Assembly: GCA_046329435.1 (NCBI GenBank)
Contig: JAXLUR010000001.1
Location: forward strand, 124,001 to 188,000
Reading direction: 5' to 3'
DNA: 64,000 bases
Source: M3007 sp046329435
Lineage (GTDB): Bacteria; Bacteroidota; Bacteroidia; Chitinophagales; Saprospiraceae
Shown here: positions 36,301 to 44,622 of the stretch, in pieces
How positions within the stretch are numbered: position 1 is the stretch's first letter
Layout: each line of letters starts with the position of its first letter
The notes under the pieces: model-generated
Database searches by the model: none
Told to the model about the DNA's origin: nothing
Seen by the model: only the letters and a program-made list of their open reading frames with translations
Translations under genes and position numbers: made by a program

Positions 36301-38659
36301 CTGCGGAAAAGGTGCCGGCGCCACATTGAATACTCGGCGGCGTATTATCTGCCACCTGAACAGTGAATGTGCAGGTGCCGGTGTTGCTCGAGGCGTCGGT
36401 TGCCGACAAGGTGACGATGGTTGTGCCCGTGAATGTCGAGCCCGCCGCCGGACTTTGTGTAACGGCCCCTACGCCGGGGCAGTTATCCGAAGCCGTTACT
36501 CCGCCGGTGTAGTTGGCCAACACGCCCTGACAATTTCCATTGACCGAAGCCGTCTGGTTGCCGGGGCAGTTGCTCAATGTAGGAGGAGTGACGTCCACTG
36601 GCGTGGCGGTAAAGGAACAGGTCGCAGTATTACCGGCCACATCGGTGGCAGTCAGCACCACGGTGGTCGTGCCGAGGAGCATTCCGCCGGCCGTCGGTGA
36701 CTGACTGATGTTGATGGTGCCCGGGCAGTTGTCGCTGGTAGTCGGCACACCCGTATAATCGGGCAAGGTGGCTGTGCAGGAAGCATCGCGGTTCACATTC
36801 TGGTTGGCGGGGCAGTTGCTCAACGTTGGCGGGGTGGCGTCCACCGGCGTAGCGGTGAAGGAGCAGGTAGCGGTATTTCCTGCTGCATCGGTCGCGGTCA
36901 GCACAACGGTAGTCGTGCCGTTGAGGGTGGTGCCGGCCGTCGGTGACTGACTGATGTTGATGGCGCCAGGGCAGTTGTCGCTGGTAGTCGGCACACCCGT
37001 ATAATCGGGCAAAATGGCCACGCAGGAGGCATTGCGGTTCACATTCTGGTTGGCGGGGCAGTTGGAAATCGTCGGGGCTACAAGGTCGACGGTAAATGAC
37101 CAGATCGTACAGCCGCTGGCCGTACCGTTGGCATTGACCGGCCGGATTTGCCAGTAATAGGTGCCTTTTGCAAGGTTACCGACCGAATAACTGGTCGAAG
37201 CAGTATTGGCGACAAAAGGCGGTGTCGGCGAGGCGCCGAAGTACACATCATAACTCGTGGCGCCCGAGGAAGTCGGCCATGACAAGGTGCCGGGGCCCGG
37301 CAGGCAAAGGGCGGCGCTGTTAGCAGGGGAAGTGGGAGATGCCAGGCACGGCGGCAAGGCAGGATTGGTTACACAAATGGTGAAATTTCCCGTTGTGCCG
37401 GCCCAGCCGTAAACACGAACATAATACGTGTCCCCGACCGTCAGGCCAGTTAACGAAACGGTTTCTGTACCGCCCCCTGAGGTAATGTCCGAACAGGCAA
37501 TGTTGGTGCCGTTGCAAGCGCCCGAACGCACATCAACGACCGCGTCAAAGGTGCTCTGACCGGTTACTGTGACAGTATGTGAACTGGTTACCGCGGTAAA
37601 ACTGTACCATACGTCCAGCGCTGAACTGCTGGTAAAACTGGCACAGGTGATCGGCGCAATACTCTGCGAAGCGCCCGAACTCGTACCAGTAGTCGTCACG
37701 CAGGTCGTGTTGGACGTCAGGGGCGTGGCCGTGGCGCATTCGTCATTCGAGGGTGGCGCTGCATTGGTTCGCAGACAGACATTTTGCACCGTACTCACCC
37801 CGGACGACCAGGTGTACAACCGGATATAATAGGTTGCTCCGACAGTCAGGCCCGTTATGGTGCCGCCGGCATTGGTATCCGTACACAACACGGAAGTCAT
37901 GGTCGATCCGCAGGACCCTGAAAACACCTGCCAATAGACATCAGTCACCCCCGAGACAAAAGTACCTTCCAGAATAACGGTAGTGGCCGGCGCTACGAAG
38001 GAAAACCAGATATCATCGTCCGGTGTACCCGAGTTGCTGCTACATGCGCCGGTAGGGGTCACGTTGGAGTTGGTGGCATTGGCAGTGTTTTGGTTGGAAA
38101 GCGTCACGCAGGCTCCCGTCGTCGGAATGGTCGGGAAGGCCGTAGCCGTAGCGCAGTTGTCATTGGCCGGCGGCGGCGGCGGGGGGGCTATGCTCAGATC
38201 GAAACTGGGAATGCAGGTCGGCGAAGGCCAGGTATCCACGACCAGGTAATAGGTCGTCCCGGCGGTCACGCTCACCGTCATGCTTTTGGAGCCGGTGCTG
38301 CTCTGAACGTTGCTCACACAGGAGCCGCCCTGGCCCAGAAAAGGACAGCCGTTGTACAACATCATCCCGATCCACCCACTGCTACTGGTCAACGAGATGA
38401 CCTGATTGCCTGTCGTCGTAGGAGTGAAAATAAAGACCAGGTCCTCACCGCCGTAGTAATTACTGCTGCCGCAAATAGTGGCATTGCTGCCGGTAATGTC
38501 GTTGCCGGCGCCGCAGGTGGTCAGGCCGGTGCCACTGTACGGCAGCGAGGCAATGTTGATGGTGGTGCCGAGGTTGGCAGGACAGGTTTGGGCCTGTGCG
38601 CCGAAGCAGTTCAGGCATGTCCAAACTATGAATAATGTTTTTGTAAAATGTTTAATCAT
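33311..38659 (-). CDS. Giant HYR-repeat adhesin with T9SS type A sorting domain
   Basis: 1782 residues starting MIKHFTKTLFIVWTC (signal peptide ending AQA). The N-terminal third has three prepeptidase-C-like beta domains (for example NDNCATATAFP, DDIWFSFVAPATT, YYVRVYGWAG), then a fibronectin-like segment, then about fifteen HYR (hyalin) repeats of roughly 82 residues with the core APxxxxCP...DNC...TATDAAGN.CSF. Five of them are nearly identical at DNA level. The last 85 residues are a type A sorting domain (LSVFPNPTQDASTVMFSL, LRLFDLNGRQILDLD, PGVYLIDVQSAEM). Probably a long surface stalk mediating adhesion. Confidence 0.87.
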   Translation of the reverse strand: MIKHFTKTLFIVWTCLNCFGAQAQTCPANLGTTINIASLPYSGTGLTTCGAGNDITGSNATICGSSNYYGGEDLVFIFTPTTTGNQVISLTSSSGWIGMMLYNGCPFLGQGGSCVSNVQSSTGSKSMTVSVTAGTTYYLVVDTWPSPTCIPSFDLSIAPPPPPPANDNCATATAFPTIPTTGACVTLSNQNTANATNSNVTPTGACSSNSGTPDDDIWFSFVAPATTVILEGTFVSGVTDVYWQVFSGSCGSTMTSVLCTDTNAGGTITGLTVGATYYIRLYTWSSGVSTVQNVCLRTNAAPPSNDECATATPLTSNTTCVTTTGTSSGASQSIAPITCASFTSSSALDVWYSFTAVTSSHTVTVTGQSTFDAVVDVRSGACNGTNIACSDITSGGGTETVSLTGLTVGDTYYVRVYGWAGTTGNFTICVTNPALPPCLASPTSPANSAALCLPGPGTLSWPTSSGATSYDVYFGASPTPPFVANTASTSYSVGNLAKGTYYWQIRPVNANGTASGCTIWSFTVDLVAPTISNCPANQNVNRNASCVAILPDYTGVPTTSDNCPGAINISQSPTAGTTLNGTTTVVLTATDAAGNTATCSFTATPVDATPPTLSNCPANQNVNRDASCTATLPDYTGVPTTSDNCPGTINISQSPTAGGMLLGTTTVVLTATDVAGNTATCSFTATPVDVTPPTLSNCPGNQTASVNGNCQGVLANYTGGVTASDNCPGVGAVTQSPAAGSTFTGTTIVTLSATDASSNTGTCTFTVQVADNTPPSIQCGAGTFSAAANSSCQYVLANLSAATTSSDNCGTPTISQTPAVGTVLGLGATTVTMRATDANSNTATCLITVTVTDQTPPSITCPANATVAAGANCSATLASYTAAATASDNCTASPAKTQSPATGTVLPLGAQIVTLTATDAAGNPGTCSFTVTVTDQTPPSITCPANATVAAGANCSATLASYTAAATASDNCTASPAKTQSPATGTVLPLGAQIVTLTATDAAGNPGTCSFTVTVTDQTPPSITCPANATVATGANCSATLASYTAAATASDNCTASPAKTQSPATGTVLPLGAQTVTLTATDAAGNPGTCSFTVTVTDQTPPSITCPANATVAAGANCSATLASYTAAATASDNCTASPTKTQSPATGTVLPLGAQIVTLTATDAAGNPGTCSFTVTVTDQTPPSITCPANATVAAGANCSATLASYTAAATASDNCTASPAKTQSPATGTVLPLGAQIVTLTATDAAGNPGTCSFTVTVTDQTAPSITCPNSITQANTTNQCGANVSFANATATDNCTASPTITNLGAASGSFFPVGTTSVTFRATDGAGNSSTCSFTIMVKDVTPPTIVCPANQNIFASSTCTGTVGSWSPLSLTDNCSPAPTFAQSPVASTGLSGHNDSKTVTLTATDASGNTASCSFTVTLKDVTPPVAKCKNATINLGANGALTLQPGSVNNGSTDNCAFTLSVTPNTFGCSNLGNTTVTLKATDAGGNTSTCTAVVTIKDATAPTALCKTINVYLNETGHASITAADVNNNSYDACGISSMSINYNQFDCGQIGGSPVYVQLTLKDASNNTSSCLASVYVKDAIAPNAVCTNTTVTLSATGFATVQTAPLAANSTDNCSVTSYSPVAKVYTAANIGVNNLTITVKDFSGNSDACVSQITVLPYGSNMPAPPTSSDQAETHEIAHDSWQGVERLDLSVFPNPTQDASTVMFSLPKEQDYRLRLFDLNGRQILDLDFHGYPGDNSVVLELGELSPGVYLIDVQSAEMHGREKLLLQR
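34855..36084 (-). repeat. Five tandem 246-bp HYR repeats, nearly identical
   Basis: The anchor TCGAAGGCG recurs at 34855, 35101, 35347, 35593, 35839 and 36085, exactly 246 bases (82 codons) apart, giving five units that differ by only a few bases (for example the Ala/Thr codon in VAxGANCS and Ala/Thr in SPxKTQSP). Older, more diverged copies of the same period flank them on both sides (for example 36725 and 36971). Recent in-frame expansion is indicated. Confidence 0.92.
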
Positions 38660-38924
38660 TTGAATAAAAAGTGATTAATGAACGGGAGATATTGGGTGCC
38701 GATAAACCGTACTTTGCCGAAATCGATTTTCAGCACCACCAAACTTATTGAGGGACGAAATGTAATCGGGAAAGGCGCCAAAGGGCAACTCCTTATTTTT
38801 CAGGGAAGCAAGGCGAATGTATGAAAACAATATTATTGCTTCTCCCTCTCCTGTCACCTTGGCTGTTATAAAGCGCAAAAGTCATGTTTGGTCAAGTTGA
38901 GCACACCCGTCCATTACCCCTCTT

Positions 38925-39584
38925 TCACCACAACACCACCCCAAACCACAGCCCGAAATACACATCCACCAAACGGGTGCTGCCGGGCTCTACCTCGAAG
39001 GTGATCAAGGCTCGTTCCGGTATCAGCAGCTCCGCATCGGGCGGCAGTTTGCGGCTTACTTCGAAAAACTGCACGCCCAGCCCAACCACGGGTTCTACGA
39101 TAAATTGCTTTTTGCGCCCAAAAAAAGTCGGCCCCCCAGCCCGCAGGGAGATCCCGTAATTCAGCACTTTTCGGTGAACGGGCAGGATCTGTACATACTG
39201 CTGCCCCTGCCGGAAGGCTTCCCGATAACTCAGGTGCCGGATGTAGTTAAACTTGCTGTCCAGTCCCAGGAAGAATATTCCCTTTTCCCGCTTGGGGAAA
39301 TAGTATTTCGCGCCGGCTCTAAGCCCCAGGCCCTGATAATATTCTCCTTCCCTGCCTGCCAAAAAGGACGAGTTGAAATACCAGCCCAGCCCTGCATCGA
39401 CCGCCATACGCGGGGATACCCGGAAATCGCCCGCAGCGATCAGACCTTGTTTGGTGGCACTCAGGAGGGGGAACAGGTTGAATTTCACCGTTGCGCGCGG
39501 CAACTCCACTGGCGGCCTAAGTGCTCTCTGGGCTTGCACAAAGCCGGTCAGCAACAAAAATCCGAAGAACAGAAGGCGTTTCAT
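38925..39584 (-). CDS. Putative outer-membrane beta-barrel protein
   Basis: 219 residues with a signal peptide (MKRLLFFGFLLLTGFVQAQ). The rest alternates hydrophobic and polar residues in short strands (VKFNLFPLLSATKQGL, MAVDAGLGWYFNSSF, GLGLRAGAKYYFPKREKG, FIVEPVVGLGVQFF) and ends with VVLW, with a terminal aromatic. It resembles DUF3575-type small barrels of Bacteroidota. It overlaps the LVIVD lipoprotein gene by four bases (ATGA), so the two are coupled. Function unknown. The 265 bases upstream of the HYR-gene start (38660-38924) hold no gene I can support. Confidence 0.7.
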   Translation of the reverse strand: MKRLLFFGFLLLTGFVQAQRALRPPVELPRATVKFNLFPLLSATKQGLIAAGDFRVSPRMAVDAGLGWYFNSSFLAGREGEYYQGLGLRAGAKYYFPKREKGIFFLGLDSKFNYIRHLSYREAFRQGQQYVQILPVHRKVLNYGISLRAGGPTFFGRKKQFIVEPVVGLGVQFFEVSRKLPPDAELLIPERALITFEVEPGSTRLVDVYFGLWFGVVLW

Positions 39585-40345
39585 TTGGCAATGGAACCTA
39601 CCCGGGTCACAAGGGGCAACTGGCTGATGTCGAAAATCTGGAAGTCGGTCTTGGTCGAAACGATCATCCGCTGATTGTCGATGATCAGGTCAACAGGGTC
39701 GGTAATGGCCACATCTAGGCTCGATTGCCGCAGAGGCCGCGCCGGGTCGGTCAGGTCATACACCGCCAGCAAGTCGTCGCCTTCGTCGCAGACGAACAAA
39801 TATCCGTCTCTCACCCCTAGTCCGTTGGGCAGGTTCATGTCGGTTCGGCTGGTATTGACCGGGTTTTCCGGATCGCCCACATTATAGGTCAGCAGGGCGC
39901 TGAATGCCGATACGTTGCCACAGATGTTTTGAATAATCTTTACCGTGGAATAGGCATAGGACCCTTCCACTACAACCGGATCACAACCCCTGAACAGGGC
40001 TTCGGGGCGGTCTGCTTGTGAAATGATCGTCGGTGCGGCCGGATTGCCGATGTCGAGGATGTACAACGCCGTGCGGGAACCCAGGTAAATGCGCCCTTCA
40101 TACACGACGATGGTTTCCAGTCCGTAATCGGTCGAAAGCCGGTGCACCAGCTGCGGATGATCCGGGTCGGTCAGGCTGTACGTCAGCACCTCGTTCGGGT
40201 TGAGGGCATACATATAGCCGTTATGGACGGCAAACCGGGTGATCGAACCAGATTTGCCGGTTTCAACGGATACAGAGGCTTCCTTGCTGCACGCGACAGC
40301 AAGTCCGAGGAGCAAAAGAGCGAGCAGGCAGAATTTGTGTGTCAT
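39581..40345 (-). CDS. LVIVD-repeat lipoprotein
   Basis: 254 residues. Lipoprotein signal with lipobox LLGLAVAC. The mature part is a beta-propeller built of LVIVD-type repeats: YMYALNPNEVLTYSLTDPDH, RIYLGSRTALYILDIGNPAA, YLFVCDEGDDLLAVYDLTDP, MIVSTKTDFQIFDIS. It is small for a complete propeller. Such proteins sit on the outer face of the envelope; ligand and role are unknown. Its stop overlaps the start of the barrel gene. A related lipoprotein gene lies upstream, separated by a palindromic element. Confidence 0.78.
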   Translation of the reverse strand: MTHKFCLLALLLLGLAVACSKEASVSVETGKSGSITRFAVHNGYMYALNPNEVLTYSLTDPDHPQLVHRLSTDYGLETIVVYEGRIYLGSRTALYILDIGNPAAPTIISQADRPEALFRGCDPVVVEGSYAYSTVKIIQNICGNVSAFSALLTYNVGDPENPVNTSRTDMNLPNGLGVRDGYLFVCDEGDDLLAVYDLTDPARPLRQSSLDVAITDPVDLIIDNQRMIVSTKTDFQIFDISQLPLVTRVGSIAK

Positions 40346-40348
40346 AAG

Positions 40349-40414
40349 GGACAGGTTTATTGGAAGGGATTAACAAGATTTACAGGTTAAAAGCGCTGAG
40401 GTTAATCCCATCCA
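40349..40414 (-). repeat. Dispersed palindromic intergenic element, copy 2
   Basis: Bases 40349-40392 align with 18894-18939, sharing AACAAGATTTACAGG exactly (40372-40386 here). It has its own inverted repeat 40361-40374 with 40401-40414 (13 of 14 paired). It sits between two co-directional lipoprotein genes. Confidence 0.72.
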
Positions 40415-40442
40415 AAATTTGCGGCATGTCAATTACAGTCGA

Positions 40443-40985
40443 TTATTGAACCGTTGTACAACGCACATCGTCCAGCATTGCGTCCTCCCAGCCGATTACG
40501 GCGCCTTTGCTTTCATCCACGCACTCGAAAATACCATTGTACAAGGGTGGAAACAGCAGCGGCGAAAACACGTCTTTCTGGCGGTCGAGCACTCGGATGT
40601 CATAAAGGTTGCCGATGTCGATTGTCAACAGGTCGCGCCAGCTGTCGGCATACAGGCGCTGACCCGATATGGTAAAATCAGTGACGGCAGGTATCTGGAA
40701 GAAGGTGAGTTGCTGTACGTTGGCGGAATCCCGGACGTTGTAAATGTGAATTCCCTTTTTCTGTTCCAGCATAAAAAACAGGGTGTCGCGCAGGAAGATC
40801 GTCCCCGTCAGGCCGATCGGCTGGGGCGGCAGGTTTTTGATGTCGTCGAGTGCGGAGAGGGGGAGATACACGGGGCGTTTGCCCTGGCCGCTGTAGGTGT
40901 CCAATGGTTCTTTTTGGCAGCTCAGTTCAAACAGGGCAATCAAGCCTGTCAGGCATAGAAGCATCAGGACTTTCAATTGGAGCAT
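40443..40985 (-). CDS. LVIVD-like lipoprotein, small
   Basis: 180 residues. Lipobox-type leader ending IALFELSC, then DDIKNLPPQPIGLTGTIFL, FFMLEQKKGIHIYNVRDSAN, RLYADSWRDLLTIDIGNLY, which resemble the blades of the neighbouring LVIVD protein. It is too short for a full propeller, so it may dimerise or pair with its neighbour. First gene of the minus-strand group 40985-38925, with 97 bases and a palindromic element before the next gene. Function unknown. Confidence 0.65.
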   Translation of the reverse strand: MLQLKVLMLLCLTGLIALFELSCQKEPLDTYSGQGKRPVYLPLSALDDIKNLPPQPIGLTGTIFLRDTLFFMLEQKKGIHIYNVRDSANVQQLTFFQIPAVTDFTISGQRLYADSWRDLLTIDIGNLYDIRVLDRQKDVFSPLLFPPLYNGIFECVDESKGAVIGWEDAMLDDVRCTTVQ

Positions 40986-41055
40986 AGGTCAAAGTGTTTT
41001 GCTGAGATAAATGTACATGTCTGCCTTGTTCTTGAAGCCGTAAATGGAAAGCGAT

Positions 41056-41988
41056 TTACATCTGCGCCTCTTTTCGGAATGCATCCAGACTTTTCCATAC
41101 ATCCTCGTACTCAAACGCTTCCAGATTCCGCCAAAAATCGAGGGTTTCTTTCAACTGCGCCACCGTCGAAACACCCAGAATGATGCCCCCTATGGCCGGA
41201 TGCAACCCGGCATGGATGAGCCCTGCATGGTTCATGGTGAGCACGGGCGGGCGCACGAATGCGGTATTGAGGCGGGGCAGCAAGGCGCGCAGTCGTTCGA
41301 TCTGGCCGGCGAGTTTTTCAGGATCGCCACCCCGGGCCAGCAAGGTGCTGGCAGCAGGGTAGGGGCCTTCCAGTTTAATGCCCCCGGCATTGATGCCATA
41401 GGCCAAAAAACGATGTTGCGCCCGGTGAAATGGCGAATATCGCTCGTAGTCGCTGTGAAAAATGTTGTGTTTGATTTCGATGTCGAAACTCAGCCCGAGT
41501 TCCGTGTTGGCAGCGGCATACAAGTCGGGCCGCGCAATACCCGACAAACCCGGCCTCAATCCGAACTCCTCCTGGCAAATAGCCAGGGCGTTGAGGGTGG
41601 CGCGTATGGCCTGTAGTTCGTCGCGGTTGTCCCAGTGCAGCATCAGCCCCCGCAGGTTGTCGCCCAGCAGCCGGCGGTATTCGTCGGCCATCATCAGTAT
41701 GAAAGAAGGGGAGAGATTGATTTCCGGCGTGCGCATGTTGTTGAGGCTGCCGACCTTCATGGTCACCTGTGCGTCGTTTATGCCGTGAGCGTCGAGGTAT
41801 TCGCACAGGATATGCTCGGCAGCCCTGAAATCGGCGGCCTGCTTGTTGATAGGGTAGTTGGTGGCGGTATCAATTTCGCGAAACCCGGCTGCCAGCCATG
41901 CGTCGAGCAGCCGGAAGGCGTCGTCGCGCGGAACGTTCCAGCCCCATTGGGCCGTGCCCAGTATCAAGGTTGGGGGGGTGAGGGTCAT
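41056..41988 (-). CDS. Aldo/keto reductase family protein
   Basis: 310 residues from the ATG giving MTLTPPTLILGTAQWG. (beta/alpha)8 NADPH-dependent oxidoreductase: LILGTAQWGWNV opening strand, GFREIDTATNYP with the conserved Asp and Tyr, and the C-terminal cofactor segment PAIGGIILGVSTVAQLKETL. The usual catalytic Lys is plausible in VTMKVGS and the His in LMLHWDNRDE. The substrate is unknown. Its start overlaps the metallo-beta-lactamase stop by four bases (ATGA), third gene of a coupled operon. Confidence 0.85.
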   Translation of the reverse strand: MTLTPPTLILGTAQWGWNVPRDDAFRLLDAWLAAGFREIDTATNYPINKQAADFRAAEHILCEYLDAHGINDAQVTMKVGSLNNMRTPEINLSPSFILMMADEYRRLLGDNLRGLMLHWDNRDELQAIRATLNALAICQEEFGLRPGLSGIARPDLYAAANTELGLSFDIEIKHNIFHSDYERYSPFHRAQHRFLAYGINAGGIKLEGPYPAASTLLARGGDPEKLAGQIERLRALLPRLNTAFVRPPVLTMNHAGLIHAGLHPAIGGIILGVSTVAQLKETLDFWRNLEAFEYEDVWKSLDAFRKEAQM

Positions 41989-42698
41989 TTTTGTTGCGCT
42001 TTGGCGAGCAAATCCAGCGTATGGGTCAGCAGTTCGGGGCCGCCCCAGGCCTGATGGCCGGGTATAAAGGTATTGGCGCCGGGGAATCGTATCCGCAATC
42101 TGCGGATGGAATTGGGCCATTCGGCCAGGTTGGCATCATCGATATAGCCCATTCCCGTGGCCTCCAGACTTTTCACCAGACAACCGCCGAACAGGACGCC
42201 GCCGTTTTCGAGGAAAAAAACCATGTTGTCGGTCGTATGGCCGGGGCCCGGATAGAAATACTGCAAGCGCTGATTGGTCAGCATTTCGTAGCCATCATCG
42301 GAAAGCGCATCGAACGACGGTACTTTCAACCCGTGGGCTTCCATGGCTTCGGCCGTTCGAATATTCATTCGGATGGGTATTTTTTTCTTTTCAAAATATG
42401 TCAGCCCGCCGGTCCGGTCATCGTGCCAGTGCGAAATAAAAATAGCGCCTACGGGTTTGTGCAGGTGTTTGCGCACCCAGTGCAGCAATTTGCGCGTCGG
42501 TTTTTTGCCCCAGCCTGTATCGACGATCAGCACACGGTCGCCGTCTTCTATGATGAGGCCGTTGGAGGGAATGCCTTTTTGGTAAGTGGTGTGTACCCAG
42601 ACGCCGGGCGCCAGAGGGGCGACGGTCAGCCGCTTGTTTTGCGCCGGCAGGCCGGCGACCCACAGGAGACCCAGCAGGAGAAGGGCAAAATGATTCAT
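41985..42698 (-). CDS. Subclass B1 metallo-beta-lactamase
   Basis: 237 residues with a signal peptide (ends GLPAQ). All six B1 zinc ligands are present: HWHDD (His90, His92, Asp94), PGPGHTTDN (His154), LFGGCLVKS (Cys173) and IPGHQAWGG (His215), plus Lys176, which binds the substrate carboxylate. The C-terminal stretch ELLTHTLDLLAK closely resembles BcII. The periplasmic enzyme would hydrolyse beta-lactams, probably including carbapenems; activity is inferred, not shown. It is the middle gene of a three-gene operon joined by ATGA overlaps to a glycosyltransferase and an aldo/keto reductase, so it looks chromosomal and intrinsic. Confidence 0.88.
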   Translation of the reverse strand: MNHFALLLLGLLWVAGLPAQNKRLTVAPLAPGVWVHTTYQKGIPSNGLIIEDGDRVLIVDTGWGKKPTRKLLHWVRKHLHKPVGAIFISHWHDDRTGGLTYFEKKKIPIRMNIRTAEAMEAHGLKVPSFDALSDDGYEMLTNQRLQYFYPGPGHTTDNMVFFLENGGVLFGGCLVKSLEATGMGYIDDANLAEWPNSIRRLRIRFPGANTFIPGHQAWGGPELLTHTLDLLAKAQQK

Positions 42699-43417
42699 GA
42701 GCGCGGTTTGCGTTTTTTCAGGACGGACATAGCCAGCAGGTATTGTTTGGCAAGACGCGGAATATTCACCTTGCTGTTGGCGGCATCGTCGGTCCATTTT
42801 ACAGGTAATTCACAGATATTCAGCCCGTTCCATTCTGCGACGGCCAGCAGCTCCGTGCTGAAAAACCAGCCGTTCGACACGGCGCCGCCTTCCATTAGCG
42901 GCCCTACGTGTTCGCGGCGCAGCCATTTAAAGCCGCACATGCCGTCGGAGAAACGGGTGCCCAGGTAGGCGCCGGCAATCAGATTGAATACCCGGGAAGT
43001 GATCTCGCGTTTGAGGGTTCGGCCGACCACTTTTGACTGCCGGTGCAGGCGAGTGCCGTACACCAGGTCGAATCCCTCGGTTGCAATGGCGTGATAGGCC
43101 TGAATGAAGTGCTGCAAATCAGTCGCGAGGTCAAGGTCCATATAACCGACCATATCCGCCTGGCTTTGTCCCCAGGAAGTTTTCAGGGCCAGTCCAACGC
43201 CCTTCTCCGGCATGCGCACCAGTTGCACCTCTGGCAGTTCGGCGCCCAGGCGCATGGCGATGTCGGCAGTGCCGTCGGTGCTGCCGTTGTCGGCGATGAC
43301 GATTCGCCACTGGTTGTGACTCGGGAAGTTTCTGTTCAGGAAGGCATGGAGCAGGCGCACCTGGCGATCCAGGGTTTCCGCTTCGTTCAGCACGGGTATG
43401 GTAACGTCGAAGGTCAT
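42695..43417 (-). CDS. Family 2 glycosyltransferase (DPM1/polyprenyl-phosphate-sugar type)
   Basis: 240 residues from MTFDVTIPVLNEAETL; the in-frame extension upstream has no family features. GT-A fold: IPVLNEAETL, IADNGSTDGTADIAMR (nucleotide binding), YMDLDLATDLQHF (metal-binding DxD), and VYGTRLHRQSKV. There are no transmembrane helices, as in the cytosolic DPM1-type enzymes that load a lipid carrier. First gene of the operon that continues with the metallo-beta-lactamase (4-base overlap). Confidence 0.88.
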   Translation of the reverse strand: MTFDVTIPVLNEAETLDRQVRLLHAFLNRNFPSHNQWRIVIADNGSTDGTADIAMRLGAELPEVQLVRMPEKGVGLALKTSWGQSQADMVGYMDLDLATDLQHFIQAYHAIATEGFDLVYGTRLHRQSKVVGRTLKREITSRVFNLIAGAYLGTRFSDGMCGFKWLRREHVGPLMEGGAVSNGWFFSTELLAVAEWNGLNICELPVKWTDDAANSKVNIPRLAKQYLLAMSVLKKRKPRS

Positions 43418-43678
43418 TTTCTTACGGGCGATCACGGTTGGCAGCAGGTGCAGGAGCAGTGTGCGCAAAAGTAAGGATAACTGTCCATCGATCTGCTTCC
43501 TGAGCCACTTGTCGGCGGTTAGTTGAAAAATTCCCCTGCTGTTTATCGGTCGTTTTGAGTTTCTTTGTCGGAAATTCCCGGATTGTCGCCGACGAATTTG
43601 GGACGGCGGGGCAAACCCCCTTCACATTTGGCGGGTCAATCGAAAATCAACTTTTTATCAGGATATTCAGACTGGTTC

Positions 43679-44338
43679 ATGAGCGACTTTTTGAAAAAAT
43701 TTAAATCCATTTTTGTTGTTGAGGAAGAAGGAACAGCAACGGCCAACCCGGCACCCGCTTCGCCTGAAAAGTCATCTGCCCCGGCAAACGAACAGTTTGC
43801 CGCTCCCGCGCCTGTCAGTGGCTCGGTGAGCGACAAGTTTCTGGAAATCCTGCTGGGCGCCCTGGATAAAAACAATCAGGAAGGATTCGATTACCTCGAA
43901 TTCAGACAGGCTTTGAAAAACCTCGCCAAGATGCCGATGGATGAAGCGACACGTTTTCATTCGGCGTACGCCATGGCGCAAACCATGGGCATAACACCTG
44001 CGAAACTGGTCGAATCGGGCAAATTCTACCTCAATGTGCTGGGCGCCGAACAGGCCCGTTTCAACGAGGCCCATGCCCAGCAACGCGCCAAACTCATCGG
44101 CAACCGCGAAGAGGAGATCAAAAACCTGGAAGCGGCTATCGAACAAAAAGCCGAACAGATCAAACAACTGACCCAACAAATCGAAGAACACCGTCAGCGA
44201 AGCGAACTGGTGCGTCGCGAAATCAGCGAAAGCACGATAAAAATCGAAAACACCAAAGCCGATTTCGAAGCGACCTACACGACGGTTACCGGCCAAATCG
44301 AAGCCGACCTGGCTAAAATCCAGGAATACCTGAAGTAA
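43679..44338 (+). CDS. Conserved coiled-coil protein, first gene of the PspA-like cassette
   Basis: 219 residues from MSDFLKKFKSIFVVEEEG. A short N-terminal basic segment is followed by an Ala/Pro/Ser-rich linker (about 20-50), a helical domain (about 55-120) with EGFDYLEFRQALKNLAKM and FHSAYAMAQTMGITPAKLVE, then a long coiled coil (about 125-215) rich in Glu/Gln/Lys. No signal peptide or membrane helix, so it is cytoplasmic. I do not recognise a named family. It lies 45 bases before a two-helix membrane protein and starts the plus-strand cassette, divergent from the glycosyltransferase operon. Confidence 0.7.
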   Translation: MSDFLKKFKSIFVVEEEGTATANPAPASPEKSSAPANEQFAAPAPVSGSVSDKFLEILLGALDKNNQEGFDYLEFRQALKNLAKMPMDEATRFHSAYAMAQTMGITPAKLVESGKFYLNVLGAEQARFNEAHAQQRAKLIGNREEEIKNLEAAIEQKAEQIKQLTQQIEEHRQRSELVRREISESTIKIENTKADFEATYTTVTGQIEADLAKIQEYLK

Positions 44339-44383
44339 GCGGTAACAAACCACCTTTTACACTGATTCTTAACAACTACCACC

Positions 44384-44581
44384 ATGAGTGACAACGCTTT
44401 GAAAAATCCTCTCGTTGTTTTTGCAGCAGGCCTGCTCGTCCTTTGGCTGATCTATTATTTGCTGAAACTGACGATCGGCTTCTTCTGGATCATCGTGCTG
44501 GCTTTCATCGTCCTGTTTTTTGTAAACAATCGTTTCCGGCGCTCCGTACGCGCTTTTTTAAACGGGATTTTTAACCGTTAA
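44384..44581 (+). CDS. Small membrane protein with two helices
   Basis: 65 residues. Two hydrophobic helices (about 9-28 VVFAAGLLVLWLIYYLLKL and 31-47 IGFFWIIVLAFIVLFFV) with a basic C-terminus, RFRRSVRAFLNGIFNR, and a short N-terminus, so both ends are probably cytoplasmic. Spacing is 45 bases from the gene before and 41 to the gene after, all on one strand. Too small to classify; likely a membrane partner of the neighbouring coiled-coil proteins. Confidence 0.65.
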   Translation: MSDNALKNPLVVFAAGLLVLWLIYYLLKLTIGFFWIIVLAFIVLFFVNNRFRRSVRAFLNGIFNR

Positions 44582-44622
44582 TTTCAAACAAAACTTAACA
44601 ACCCACTGATTATCTTAATTCT

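Noticed and set aside
34839..36326. Long repetitive frame on the minus strand within the HYR repeats
   Set aside because: A second frame of the repeat array, rich in Cys/His/Arg because of codon bias. It shares the 246-base period of the real gene.
38675..38878. 67-codon minus-strand frame upstream of the HYR gene
   Set aside because: No start context or family match; composition looks non-coding.
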